Source: Plantago major
Taxonomy: Eukaryota; Streptophyta; Magnoliopsida; Lamiales; Plantaginaceae
DNA: 64,000 nt
Direction: 5' to 3'
Assembly: GCA_026545765.1 (NCBI GenBank)
Contig: CM048840.1
Coordinates: forward strand, 20,402,765 to 20,466,764
In this document: positions 32,576-43,678 of the stretch, piece by piece
How the letters are laid out: the number at the start of each line of letters is the position of its first letter
Position numbering within the stretch: the stretch's first letter is position 1
The notes under the pieces: model-generated
The model's database searches: none
What the model saw: the letters and a program-made list of their open reading frames with translations, nothing else
What the model was told of the DNA's origin: nothing
Program-made: the position numbers and the translations under genes

Positions 32576-34884
32576 GAGTGTTCTGTCAGGTTTCTGAATC
32601 TGCTTCTCAGCAAACTTAGCTTTCCTAGCCAGATTTCTTCTAGCCCTGGCATTCATATTTTCAGTGGCTTGATTCATCTTCCACTTCTGATAATTGCTGT
32701 GAGCAATTCTAGCTTTTAACCATCGTTCTTGCTCTTGTTTGTACTCACGAGCAAGTTGTTTCCCGATGGCTTTATAGCCAATACCATTCCGAGCACCTGG
32801 TGCTATCTGAGATCTTTTCTCAGCAGCTTTGTTAGTCTCTGGGTATTCTATTTTCTTTCCAGAAAATGTGACATAGGAGAATTTGTCAGCTCCTGCAATT
32901 TTTCCTTTATGAGAGACATAGAACTGTGGGTGATTACAATTTTCAGTGTTATATTTCTTTTCAGAAATATTCCCAATAGATTTCTTTTGGACTTGTTTTT
33001 CCCACAAAGGTTTGGTCGCAACTGTCTTTCCGTTGTCAACAACCTTAGCTTTCTGACTGATACTGTAGGTTGTTTGGGAACCACCTTGCTGAGCACTGAC
33101 AAATGTTCTTCTTATCACTCTTATTCAGAGTGGTAGAACTATCTGTCTGTGTGTCCAGCCCAAGTCCTCTCTTTTCTGAAGGATCTCTTAAATAAGATTG
33201 TTCTTCAGTAAGAGTGTCACTAGCTTTGGCATAAGATTGAAAAGATAGTTCTTTCTTTTTGAGTTCTTCATTCTCAGAAAGAAGATCTTCACATTTCTTT
33301 TGAAGATTTGCCAATGCTTCTTTATGTGACTTTTCAGTCTCAGATATTTGAGCCTTGAGAAATGCATTTTCAGCATCCTTTTTCTCAGATATCTTGAGTA
33401 ATTTTGAATTTTCCTTTTCAAGAGAATTCTTTTCTTCTTCAAAGATTTCAGCTCTAGCTCGGACCATTAGAAACTCTCTTTCGTAGAGATCAAGCTCTAT
33501 TCTGAGATGTTCCAGATCTTTGATTCCTTCCTCATCACTTTCATATGTATAACAAGAAGTATGTGTTACCCCATCAACCATTAGACAAGGTTCAATGTTG
33601 GAGATATCTGGAAAGATTTCTTCAGCCACTCCACACACTTCTTTCTTCTTTTGACCAAAGTCGATCACTTCATGAGAAACACCGCACATTTCTGGAGAAG
33701 GCAGTGTAGAATCATCTGAGTCTTCATCCTCAGAATCAGACTCAATGTCTAGAGCATCCAGTTGGAGTTGAATCTTTTTCCTTTCTTCAGTGAGCATAGC
33801 TCTTTGACTTCTCTTGAAGTTTCTTCTATCTTTCTTGTCACCTGTCTTTAGTTTGTTGAAGGCAGGGCAATCCTTCTTGAAATGACCAGGTTTCTGACAA
33901 TAGAAACAGATATCGTTTCCAATTTCTGCTTCCTCAGTACTAGATGCTTTTTGAGCCGGCTTGTTGAGCGAGCTTTGCATATTTTTGTACTGGTGATAGT
34001 TTGAGCCTAGATGCTTTTTCAGCTTCTCTTTGGCTTTTCTTCTCTCTATTTCTCGACTGACATATTTTCTCATTTGCTTTACAGCAAGAGCATCCTCAGT
34101 CACCTCCTTGCCTTCCTTCTTTTCAGAAGTTCCTTGAGCAACTAGAGCAACATTCTGCAACTTTTCAATTGTTTGTTCTCTTTGAGTTGTCTCATAGTTA
34201 ACAGTGGCAAGGTGAGAGAAAAGTTCCACTGGAGTGATATCTGGCATTCCTTGGTTAAAGTAGAAAAACTTTGTGTGCTCCTAGTTATGATTTAGACTTC
34301 TCACAATAGTCTTAATCTTTTCTGACTGGGTATATCTATTACTTTCACCAAGTGCATCCATGTCACTCATAAGTGTTGTAAACCGGAAATCTAGTTCTTC
34401 AAGAGTCTCTGTGGGACCTTGTTTAAAGTTTTGGAATTTGAGCTTCAAAACTTCGAACTTATTTTCCGTTTTCGCTTTTACGCATTTCTTCAATCAGTTG
34501 CTAGGCCGCTTTCGCCGTTTTTGCACCCCACAATTTACACTGTATGTGCTCTGGAGTAGAACGTATGATGATATTACGAGCCTGACCATCCAGTCGATTT
34601 CTCTTGGCATCTTTCGATGTCCAGAGCTCTTTGGGATTTGGTTCGTAAATAACTTGACCGCGTGTTTCCCACCGTTGGCGATCCATCTGTGAAGACCCAT
34701 CGCTTTGTTCTCTGTCTCTACCATTAGAAACCTCCATGACCTGCTTGAGTTGTTGAATAACTATTGGGCCATTCTTTATCACGTTGATCATTTCGTCACT
34801 GATGGCTTCTAGGTGGAGCATCATGTTGTTCTTCCATTTCTCATAATTCTCTGGCTTGAGAATTGGGGCGTCACTTAAAGACAT
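32573..34884 (-). pseudogene. copia gag
   Basis: Starts MSLSDAPILKPENYEKWK at 34884, the usual copia gag opening. The UBN2-type capsid region spans about 34880-34280, a CCHC zinc knuckle CFYCQKPGHFKKDC lies at about 33915-33870, then an acidic region and a long coiled coil (33530-33190) and a basic C-terminal region down to 32573. A long coiled-coil gag fits the Sirevirus group. Breaks: TAG near 34500 and at about 34278, both where tryptophan is expected (TGG to TAG), a frameshift near 34470 and others near 33110 and 32570. Confidence 0.88.
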
Positions 34885-34988
34885 CTTGCAGCAAACACAC
34901 TAACCAAACAAATCAAGTGTAGGTGAAAAGCAGTTAGTGGGCACTTATCTGGGAACTAGGTTCAGTACAGAAGGCTTGGAAACCTCCT

Positions 34989-35000
34989 GCTCTGATACCA
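34989..35000 (-). other. copia primer binding site (initiator Met tRNA)
   Basis: On the minus strand TGGTATCAGAGC lies two bases inside the 5' LTR, complementary to the 3' end of plant initiator methionine tRNA, the usual primer for copia reverse transcription. Confidence 0.9.
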
Positions 35001-35002
35001 CT

Positions 35003-38000
35003 TGTTGGTCCAGATAACGGCAAAGTAAAAGACTAGGGGGGGGTGAATAGTCTTTTAAAACTTTTGTCGATAAACACAGTTTCTCAGATATCTGTGAGGA
35101 TATTTGATACTTAATTTCAGATAGCGGAAGACTTTTCTGTGACAAGTGCACGTGCTCAACAAGATATGTGTAAATACTTTGCAAGGTAAATAAAGCAAGT
35201 AATAAAATGCAGAAAGTAAATAACACAAGTCTTTTTATAGTGGTATATGAAGGTGGCGTAATCCTTTAACTAATCCACTTCGGCCTTTCTCAGACCTAGA
35301 ATCCACTAAAATAGATAATTGATGTAACCTTACAAATATCTTCTCTCGATTCCTAAATACACTAGGTTCCCAACCAAGTGTTCCCCCTGAGTTATTCCTC
35401 GGCTTTCACAGCCAAGTACTTCCTGTACTCAGAAACCTTTTTCCTGGAGTTGTTCCTTAGTTTCCCAAACTAAGTACTTCCTGTACTCCACGCCGATTAA
35501 TGTGTTAAATGTGTTTAAGTTAGTTTAAGCTTCTTTAATAACTTGTTCAGTTATGCAGATAGCTCTGAGAATCAAGTATACTTAATACACTTTGCAACGT
35601 ATGGTATCTTGTTCTTTACTGACCCAAGTCTATGATAAATGTTCAAGAGAATGAATCTCAGATATCAAATCTGAATTCAACTCTTTCACAAATAGAAATG
35701 TGTTAGGAATATCTGTTAGTATTTTGATCACTCATCACATGTTCTTATCTTAGCCAGAAAGGTGATTAAGTGCTCTTGGTTCACTTGAACATTGTAAAAG
35801 AGGAAATCACTGAGTATGATTAGTCTAGTAAATCTTGTATTAGGATTATAGGTCTCTGAGTGTAATTTTTATTTCAAGAAGACCATGAAGATCAATCCTA
35901 GAAATGAAGCTTTTCTGAAGATTAGAAGACTGAAGATTGCACAAGGTTTATGAAGACACAAATGTTTAGTCTAACTCAGAAAGACTATGTCCTTAATCCT
36001 TTCTTAAGTATATTAACTTATTTTCGGGATATGATTCTGGACATATGACATCATGAGTATGGAGCATGCAAGCCATCAGAAAGGCTCATGTATCCATTGA
36101 GACTAAAGGACAATGAACAGTACTATGCATTAAATGCATCGTAAATCTTTAAAGCAATCTCTCTGAAAAATGAGATAGTGACTTCTGAGTACATAGTTCA
36201 AGATATAAACAGATATAATTTGATAGAGAGCACAACGGATACTATTCAAACGCCTCTCAAATTTATCTATATATATCACACACTTAGATGCTTGAAGAAT
36301 ATAACTTAGAACGCTCTATCTTGCAAACTTACCATCAAGCAAAGTATTCTCTCAAGCACTCTACTACCCTTTCTGAAAGCTTTCTGTTGCTTGAAGAATC
36401 ACTAGTAGTTCTAAGTTGTCCTAAACCTTAACAAGAGATTGTTATTCGTGAAAGAGTTGAACTATCAGATACCATTTCTGAAGATCATTCTCCAGAACGG
36501 ACACCAATTACTTGGGTCAGTAAAGAGCAGACTGTCATCCACTGAACAAGTGTATTAAGTAGTCTTGTTCTATTAGGCTCTCTGAAAACATAACTGAAAA
36601 GTTATACGAGAAGCCTCTCTGACAAACCTTATAACCAACACCATCAAGGCATGGAGTAGAGGAAGTACTTGATTTGGGAAATCAGGGAATAACTCCAAGG
36701 TTATCTGAGTAGAGGAAGTACTTAGCTCTAGGAGCTGGGGAATAACTCAGGGGGAACATTTGGTTGGGAACCATTTGTTTAGGAATCTTAGAATAAGGAT
36801 TATTGTAAGGTGAACTCAATTATCTGTTCTAGTGAATTCTAGGTCTCAGAAAGACCGAAGTGGATTAGTTGGAGGATTACGCCACCTCCAGATACCACTA
36901 TACTTGCTGTGTTATTTACCTTTCTGTATTTACATTTCAGCAAAGCACACACACACTTACTTATTGTTTCTGCACTTACCTATCTTAAAGTCTTCCGCGC
37001 TCTGAATTTAAGTATCAGAAACCCCAGGTTTCTGAGAAACTGTGTTTATCGACAAAAGTTTTAAAAGACTATTCACCCCCCCCCCCCAGTCTTTTACTTT
37101 GCCGTTATTTGGACCAACACAATGCTTGTTAAGGATCAGGACACTTAGAACTTTTGTGCTACTTAGAATCAAGAGCTTTGGTCGCAACAGAAAGCTTGAA
37201 GGTAAGTAGTATGCTTGAGAGAACTTGTGAGAGTAATCAATGTAAGTTCAGTGTTCTAAGTTCTGTGTGTTCTAAGGTGTGTTCGTTCTAAGGTGTGTTC
37301 TCAAGCAATCTAAGCGTTGATATTCATAGATGAATTTGAGTGTCGTTTGAATAGTATCCGTTAGGCTTAAATCAAATTCAAACTATTGATATCTGAGTAT
37401 AGTACTGTAGTACGTTTGTCTTCTTCTTCAGATGCTACCGTTTTTGTTCAGACATCTCTGTCCGAGCATTTAATGCATTGTACTATACTTTGTCCTGTAG
37501 TGCCAACGGAACTATGCATTGTATCAGAGATCTTTATACTATCAGATTTCTCTGATGTTGTGCACGTCCTTTTCAAGAGATTATCACAACTCCAGATACC
37601 ACTTGTTGAAACAACTTGTTATAATATATTTCTTTTCAGAAACATAGTTTATGTCCAAGGTATCTGAGTGTATATATCTGTGGGCACTTTCCTCGTTTCA
37701 GAAACCTTTTATTTCTCAGATATCTTTTGCAACACTGTTTATTTAAAAACGCTTGTGTCTTCAAGATATCTGGTCATAGGTATCTGAAAACCCTTGTCTT
37801 CAGCAATCTTGTGCAGTCTTCAAATCTTCAAATCCGTTGAACTTTTCTTGCTGGATGCCTTCTTCTTGGTCTTCTTTAGAGGAATAAAAAATTACATTCA
37901 GAGACCTAACATCCTATACAAGATTTGCTAGACTATCATACTTAGTGAGTTTCCTCTTTTACAGTGTTCAAGTGAACCAAGAGTACTAACCACCTTTCTG

Positions 38001-38054
38001 AGCTAAGATAAGTCATTAGGTTGCTAATCAAGATCTAAACAGATATTCCTAACG
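35003..38054 (-). repeat. copia 5' LTR, split by a solo LTR
   Basis: The two parts 35003-35700 and 37120-38054 align with the 3' LTR from end to end (about 1628 bases without the insertion). It differs from the 3' LTR by scattered substitutions, two short insertions near 37270 and 37390, a changed last base (CCTAACG for CCTAACA), and a shorter G run (8 against 15). Confidence 0.92.
35701..37119 (+). mobile_element. solo LTR of the same copia family, opposite orientation
   Basis: Begins TGTTAGGAATATCTGTTAG and ends TTATTTGGACCAACA, i.e. a complete LTR (1419 bases) in plus orientation. It is flanked by AAATG (35696-35700) and CAATG (37120-37124). The undisturbed 3' LTR reads CAATG once here, so this is a target duplication with one change. 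It is left behind after LTR-LTR recombination of an inserted relative. It is more diverged from the two host LTRs than they are from each other and retains a CTATATATAT box near 36268. Confidence 0.9.
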
Positions 38055-38072
38055 CAATATATTTACTAACCT

Positions 38073-39350
38073 CCATCACGTGATCTGTAACAACAGCTCG
38101 TGACCCATAATGATGTCTGGCAGTGCCCGTACCATCTCGCGGCTCAGTCAAATGGTTTTGTCTGTTCTTGAAAGCTTGATCCTCGACAAAGGGATCCTTC
38201 CAGTACTCCTCCCAAAGTGCCCACTCCTCACCCCCCACCCAAGTTGGTTGTCTGTGTGTCTCCTTCATTTTGTGAACCATTTTCCTATAGATGTCTGATC
38301 CTAAAGTCTCGGCGAGTACAAGCTGGGGCATTGTGAATGTAGTAGTCTTTCTACAACAATTCCATACAAAGTAAAAAATTACACCAGTTTAAAGAAAGAT
38401 AACAATTTAAATATAACACCAAGTTTAGTGGCTAACATAACACTCAAATTGTGAGCAATAAGTTCATGAATAAACACCAACATATCACCCAAGTTTAGTG
38501 GCTAACATACCACTCAAATGACACAACAAGTTCATGAATGGTGACTAACATATCAAACCAAGTTTAGTGGCTAACATACCACTCAAATTGTCCTAAAATT
38601 GACTAACACAATGGTGACTAACATATCACCCAAATTTAGTGGCTAACATACCACTCAAATGACACAACAAGTTCATGAATGGTGACTAACATATCAAACC
38701 AAGCTTAGTGGCTAACATACCACTCAAATTGTCCTAAAATTGACTAACATATCACCCAAGTTCAGTGTCTACCATACCACTCACAGATATAGTGGCTAAC
38801 ATACCACACACATTAACACAACGATTAAAAGAACAAATAAAGCATTCATTGTAACATTTAAGCTTACCCGCAACTCATCAAAGTAAAAGTGTTTCATCCG
38901 GTCCGAGATGTTTGTCGACTTCTCGCCTCCATGTCCCGGCATCTCCCTCCTGCCCCTAAAGATTTTGCCGAGTTTATCCGAATCAGCCGGTGGCCAAAAC
39001 CTGTTATCATTGAGACATACAATAAACGAATATTCATTAGTAAAATCATGTAACATATATTTATCTTAAGTTATGTTCTACAAATGCATAATAATTACTT
39101 GTTCTTGCCGTTGGGGAACAACACAAGCTTCCCTTGAAATGTAGCACCGTTTGTCAACGTGATATAGGGACACTCGTCCGAGGGGTAGTCACCAGGAGCA
39201 TGTGACGTAGAGGCCGGTGGAGTCTATGGAACCTCAGACTGGCTGCTGCTCCCACCAATATCATATCCGATCAGAGGACTAGTAGCTCCACTCGCTGGTG
39301 TACTGCCTGCACCAGAACCCGATGGACTCCCCTACCCCTACACCCGGGAG
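38073..39350 (-). pseudogene. TNPA-like CACTA protein, 5' exons
   Basis: Three exon-like pieces on the minus strand: about 39345-39097 (ends GATFQGKLVLFPNGKN), about 39002-38872 (RFWPPADSDKLGKIFRGR, MKHFYFDELRV), and 38331-38073 (MPQLVLAETLGSDIYRKM, then the family hallmark DGTGTARHHYGSRAV). Introns are the gaps between. The 3' exons are at 20783-21344. One in-frame stop interrupts the first piece (near 39225). The family is the Ptta/En-Spm plant transposase (Transposase_24). Confidence 0.78.
38420..38815. repeat. minisatellite inside a TNPA intron
   Basis: Five to six copies of a block containing AGTGGCTAACATACCACTCA and ATGGTGACTAACATATCA, in units of about 60-120 bases with different internal spacings. 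It lies wholly in the intron between the second and third TNPA-like exons. Confidence 0.85.
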
Positions 39351-39381
39351 GAAGGTATGTGGACTTCCTTTGGCGCGGCAT

Positions 39382-39486
39382 CTACAAGAGCATATAAGTG
39401 ATGGAGGATTCAACCCCTTCCACAAAACTAGACTGAATTCTACCATTAACTATGCGACGGTACATCCATAAACGGTCGGAATTCAT
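39382..39486 (-). pseudogene. N-terminus of CACTA TNP2-type transposase
   Basis: ATG at 39486 opens 34 codons (MNSDRLWMYRR, then FVEGVES) and stops at 39382. DR-WMY-R followed by F-EGVE is the start of the transposase-associated domain at the N-terminus of En/Spm TNP2 proteins. The rest of the roughly 1000-residue transposase is missing and TNPA-like sequence follows at once, so an internal deletion removed it. Too short for usual ORF calling. Confidence 0.75.
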
Positions 39487-39489
39487 AAT

Positions 39490-40070
39490 TAGATGATTAG
39501 CCTGACACGTCTACAATTATTAGATTCATAACATGCATTTTACGTTAATATAATAACCAAATAGTCTCAAAACACTTAATTAAATCTTCATAATCAAGTG
39601 CATATATGAATTTATCGAATCAAAAGTACTACGTACTTACAAACATCCTAACTTATACTAATTAACAATCCAAATTCACAATCAATATATCAATTGCACA
39701 TCTCAAAGTTAATTAGCTAGTATACTATAGTTCTCATAAACATACAGTTGATCAAATTAGTCGAAATTAACAAAATTTCCAAATTTGTCAACAAGTAAGG
39801 GTTTCAAAACACTCAACTAAATCTTCCTAATCCTACTACATATACGAAAATATCAAATTAAAAGCCCTACATACTTACAAAATACTAACATTATACTAAA
39901 AATCCAAATTCACAATTAATATATCAATTGCATATCTCAAAGGTAACACACTACGTAATATAAGCTAAACTAACTACTACATACTTACAATAAACATGCA
40001 ATTGCTCAAATTAGTCGAAATTAACAAAATCCCCAAATTTGACAAAGTAAGGGTTTTAGCCAAAATACTT
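39490..40070 (-). other. CACTA leader intron region
   Basis: AT-rich, non-coding, and itself internally duplicated: the block around 39530-39790 resembles the block around 39800-40060 (both contain CACAATCAATATATCAATTGCA-like and AAACACTCAACTAAATCTTC-like sequence). It matches 7384-7989 (same strand) and 8440-8985 (opposite strand). Confidence 0.65.
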
Positions 40071-40269
40071 TCGATTAAGCTGAAAAAAGATGAAATTGAT
40101 TGACCACACGAGCTCCTTGTCCCACGAGCTTCGAGAAGACTCCAAAATTGGCCGGAATGGTGGAGTTTTGGTCGAAAATTGGAAATGGCGAAATGAAGAA
40201 GAAAGGAGGAAGAAAGAAGAAGCTGAAACGGAAATGGAGAAGAAGGGGTTCTGCCCCGATTCTATATCC

Positions 40270-40490
40270 ATTTTAGTGACGGATCACTATCCGCCGCTAA
40301 AATCGATTTTTTTATTTTTTTCCTTTTTTTTATTTTGGTCAACTTATTTAGGGACGGATATAATATTCGTCCCTAAATAACGACGGATAAAAATATACGT
40401 CGCCAAATAGCAACGGAAAAATATCCATCGCTAAACCTAGCGATTCGTCGCTAGGTTAGCGACGGATTGTTTTCGTCGCTGAACAGGGGA
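40270..40490. repeat. CACTA subterminal repeats, right side
   Basis: Clustered copies of GACGGAT and TAGCGACGGATTG on both strands next to the right TIR, matching the left cluster. Confidence 0.8.
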
Positions 40491-40505
40491 TTTCTTGTAG
40501 TGGTA

Positions 40506-40560
40506 GGACCAAAATCGAAGAGGACGGCGAGTTAGAGGACCAAAAGTGAAGCAAATTCAA
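40506..40560 (-). repeat. outer half of the MULE right TIR
   Basis: As reverse complement it contains CACTTTTGGTCCTCTAACTCG and TCTTCGATTTTGGTCC, matching the left TIR, and joins to 20148-20102 when the CACTA is removed. Confidence 0.85.
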
Positions 40561-41105
40561 GACCAAGAAAGGACCAGATGATTAGACGAGAACAACAAAT
40601 GATTATTCATGGAGGAAGATTCAATTTAGTTTGGGGAAAGTGAGAACTGCTACCTAACAGAAAGGAAGATCAATTTTCAAGGGAGCAATCTGAAGAATTA
40701 AGGAGAGAAAGTTTAGCATTATGAACCTATGAATGCACCATAGTTCCTTTCATTTTCTGCCACTCTTTTTCATTAGATACCCTTTAATAAGCCCAGCTCA
40801 CACAGGGAGGACAAAAGGCAGTCTTGCTTGCTTGCTTTGCTTCCTCCGCAATTTTCTCTTTGCAACTGTTCGTCTCTATCTCTCTTTGCAACTGCTTGCG
40901 GTTTCTTCTACTATCTCCTGTATTCCGACGCGTGTGAAGCAAGCGGTTTCATCTACATTACAGGTTGTTTTCCCTCTTTTATGCTTATAAATTGATTTTA
41001 TAGTTCAATTTTGGTACTTCGGCATTTCGATTAGGTTTTTCTGATCACTTATGCTTTTTTCTTTTCCTTCGTTTGTTCTTTTTTGTTGTTGAAGTTTAAT
41101 TAACA
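40561..41105 (+). other. upstream region and leader of the Ulp1-like gene
   Basis: No coding frame. The CT-rich block 40840-40990 looks like a plant 5' leader, with a possible leader intron beginning at ACAG|GTTGTT (about 40970). A clear TATA box is not seen. Confidence 0.4.
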
Positions 41106-43678
41106 ATGACGAAGAGGGGTTATCGTTCGAAACAAAGTTTTGATGGTTCAGATGATATGAATATCCCGTTGAAGAAGCTCAAGGCCAATCCATCGCCGAC
41201 GATTGAATCAGAAGTCCAATATGAGTTTTCGTTCTCATTTTTTCCTCTGTTTATGCTTGATTTGTTTGTTCATTTTTTTTTTTTTTGAATTTTGTTTTGC
41301 GCGCTTGTTTATCCTTGTTGTTTTGTGTTGTTTTTTGCTTCGAATCGGCTATCAAACGTTTTTGTTTGGTTTTGTTTAGTTGTGTAATCTGTTAAGGATT
41401 TTAGGGTTTTTGTTACGGTGTTTAGTTAGGTTTGCTCATGTTTTAGGGGTTGTTATCTTGTGTTTTTGGTAGTTTTTTTGCTGAAACTTCCATTTTTTTT
41501 ATGTGCAAGTGTAATGTATGTATGTTGTGTTTTTAAGGTTCTGTGTTATTCTTTTTATCTAGCTGCGTATGGTTTTTAATGTTGTTTTTAGTAGGGTTTG
41601 CTGAAACATGGATTTTTTAATGTGCAAGTGTAATGTATTATGTTGTGTGTATAAGGGCTTGTGTTATGTTTTTTATGCATCTGTGTTATGGATTTTAATG
41701 TTGTGTTTAGTAGTTTTTTTACTGAAAACTCCCTTGTGTATTTTTTGTCTAAGTGTAATGTAATATGTTTGTGTGTATAAGGGCTTGTTTTGTTCTTTTA
41801 TCCGTTTTTGTTGTGGTTTTAATGTTTTTTGCGTGTGCATAGTGTTTTATAATTTAAGTTTTTTTGTAAGGTACTGATGTTATGTTTTTAAGGTAGTTTG
41901 TTGTGCTTTTATTTTCCTATGTTATGTTTTTAACTTCTCTTTTTTTTTTTGGTATGATTTTCTGCAGTAAGTGAACCTGATGTTGTGTGTGGACAACCTA
42001 GTCCATCTGCTGTTGGTACTGCCACAACAACTGAATTTCTTGGTACTGATACAACCGAGTTGGTTGGTACTGGTGCAATCCAGGTTATTGGTACCGACAA
42101 AACTGAGCCTATTGGGACTACGGGAACGCGGACGGAGGTTCTTAGCACTGGGGGTTCTGTTTCTGAGGGTGTTGAAGGTGTTGATGAGAAGGTGAAGAAA
42201 ACAAGGAATCGTGCTAAAAAGAACATACTTGTTTCAGATTCTGGTGAAGAGAAGCCATCTGCTCACTGCATGTCTTTCAACTTGTGTAATTTGAAATTGA
42301 CTGAGAAGCAAAAGTCTGATGTTAGGGAGATTGGGTTTGGGGGGTTACTTGAGATGGATATCAAGAGGTTGCCGCATGGTATTTTACCCTAATTGGTGCA
42401 GAGATTTGACCATAGTATGTGTGTACAAAATATTGGGGAGGGGCCAAGGTCAGATAGTTATCAAGTAAGCAGCAGGGATGTTCAAGATATCTTTCTACTT
42501 CCGAGACGCACTGGGAACAAGGTAGTAATCTCGGGTGATAATAACTTGAAGGCTGAGTTCAAGTTGAAATACCCTGCTGTGGAGGATGGGAAGAAGAAGA
42601 CTGTTGCGTTTGATGGCACATATGCTGCTTGGCTGGTGTATTACATGGAGAGAATGGTTGATGGAGGCGATGATTTCAAACGCCTTTTCATTTTGTATTC
42701 TTGTGCTTGCATTTTATCTCCTAATGCAAACCATACAGTTGATTATGGTTTGATTCCACTGGTACAGGATGTGTCCAATTTGAAGGATTTGGATTGGTGT
42801 GGTTATGTCTTGGATAGACTTTGCAAGGGTGTTTATAGGTTCATGAGTAACACCAAGGATACCAAGGGAAAGTCCGTTAGCGGTTGCATGTTGATTTTGC
42901 TTATCTGCTACCTTCACAGGTACATTGATTTTACAGTTTTAAGTTTGTTTATTATGTTTTTTAATTCATATGTTGTGGTTTCAAATTCATATGTTGTGGT
43001 TTTGAATTCATATGTTGTGGTTTTAGTGTAGACTTTGCATTATTTTGTTTCAAGGATTCAATTTAGTTTTTTGTCACTAAAATGTGTTTTACATTTTTAA
43101 GCATGTTTGTTGTTGTTTTAAGTAAATATGTTGGTTTTTTAATTTTAGTTCCAAATTATTTTTTTAACTGCTAGAAATGTTATAGTTTTTTGTTACTTGT
43201 TTATCTTTTTAGTTATTGATGTTATGGTTTTAATGTTATATCTTTTCTTATCAGGTTTCCTTATAAGGGTGAGGAAGAGTCAACTAATTTTCCCTTGATC
43301 AAACACTAGCCCAACAATAGGCTGTTTGATAGGGTGAATAAAGAGAATTGTGTCTTTGGTAGGGGCATTAGACTGAAGAAGGTTTATCTGATCAGCGTTA
43401 GAGAAGAGATGCATGTTGATACAAAGGTCAAAGTTGAGCAGCCTGCTGGTCATTCTGATGAACAAAGCAAAGTTGATATTCTTTTGAATGTTGCTGCTTC
43501 CATGTCTTCACCCGCCCAGCGAGGATCAGGTAAATCTCCACCACCCCAGCAAGAATTGGGTAAAGCTCCACCACCCCCAACAAGTTGATGATAATGATGA
43601 GAATTATGTGGTGTTGAAGCTTCCCATTCCATATGGTGTTCCAAAGGATAGTGAAATAAAAAAAAAATGGGCTATTCT

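Larger units (their letters stand above)
21435..38054 (-). mobile_element. Ty1/copia retrotransposon, probable Sirevirus lineage
   Basis: Two LTRs (21435-23012; 35003-38054 with a nested solo LTR), each starting TG and ending CA or a one-base variant. The flanking five bases CAACA and CAATA are a near-identical target duplication. On the minus strand follow PBS, gag, protease, integrase, RT, RNase H (the copia order), then a 5-kb extra gene, polypurine tract and 3' LTR. A large size, an initiator-Met-tRNA PBS and an extra gene after pol fit the Sirevirus group, but the lineage is inferred from motifs only. Gag and pol carry many stops and shifts. It is inserted in an intron of the CACTA TNPA-like gene. 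Confidence 0.93.
20149..40502 (-). mobile_element. CACTA (En/Spm-type) element, internally deleted, hosting a copia element
   Basis: Left end CACTACAAAAATATCCTG at 20149; right end, read inward, CACTACAAGAAATCCCCTG at 40502. Both ends are flanked by GTA (20146-20148 and 40503-40505), the 3-bp target duplication expected of CACTA elements. Subterminal regions are dense in GCGACGGA/TCCGTCGC repeats. Without the copia insertion the element is about 3.7 kb. It keeps the 5' leader and intron, only the first 34 codons of a TNP2-type transposase, and a TNPA-like gene. It could therefore not move by itself. Confidence 0.92.
14215..40560 (-). mobile_element. Mutator-like element (MULE) interrupted by nested elements
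   Basis: Left TIR 14215-14312; right TIR split by a CACTA insertion into 20102-20148 and 40506-40560. Removing the insertion restores a right TIR that pairs with the left over roughly 100 bases (shared CACTTTTGGTCCTCTAACTCG, then TACGAAATG and CCGTATAAA). The element's own DNA is about 6 kb. It carries a MuDR-type transposase gene (-), a convergent GRF zinc-finger gene (+), and a third small gene relic (-). I did not find a convincing 9-bp target duplication, so the outermost few bases are uncertain. Confidence 0.85.

Noticed and set aside
35701..37119. Interpretation of this segment as an inversion within the LTR
   Set aside because: Both LTR boundaries (TG...CA) are complete, the host LTR sequence continues uninterrupted across it, and a 5-bp duplication flanks it, all of which fit insertion.
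38420..38815. Regularly repeated blocks that could suggest a CRISPR-like array
   Set aside because: Unit lengths and spacers are irregular and repeated themselves, the host is a plant nuclear genome, and the array lies in a transposon intron.
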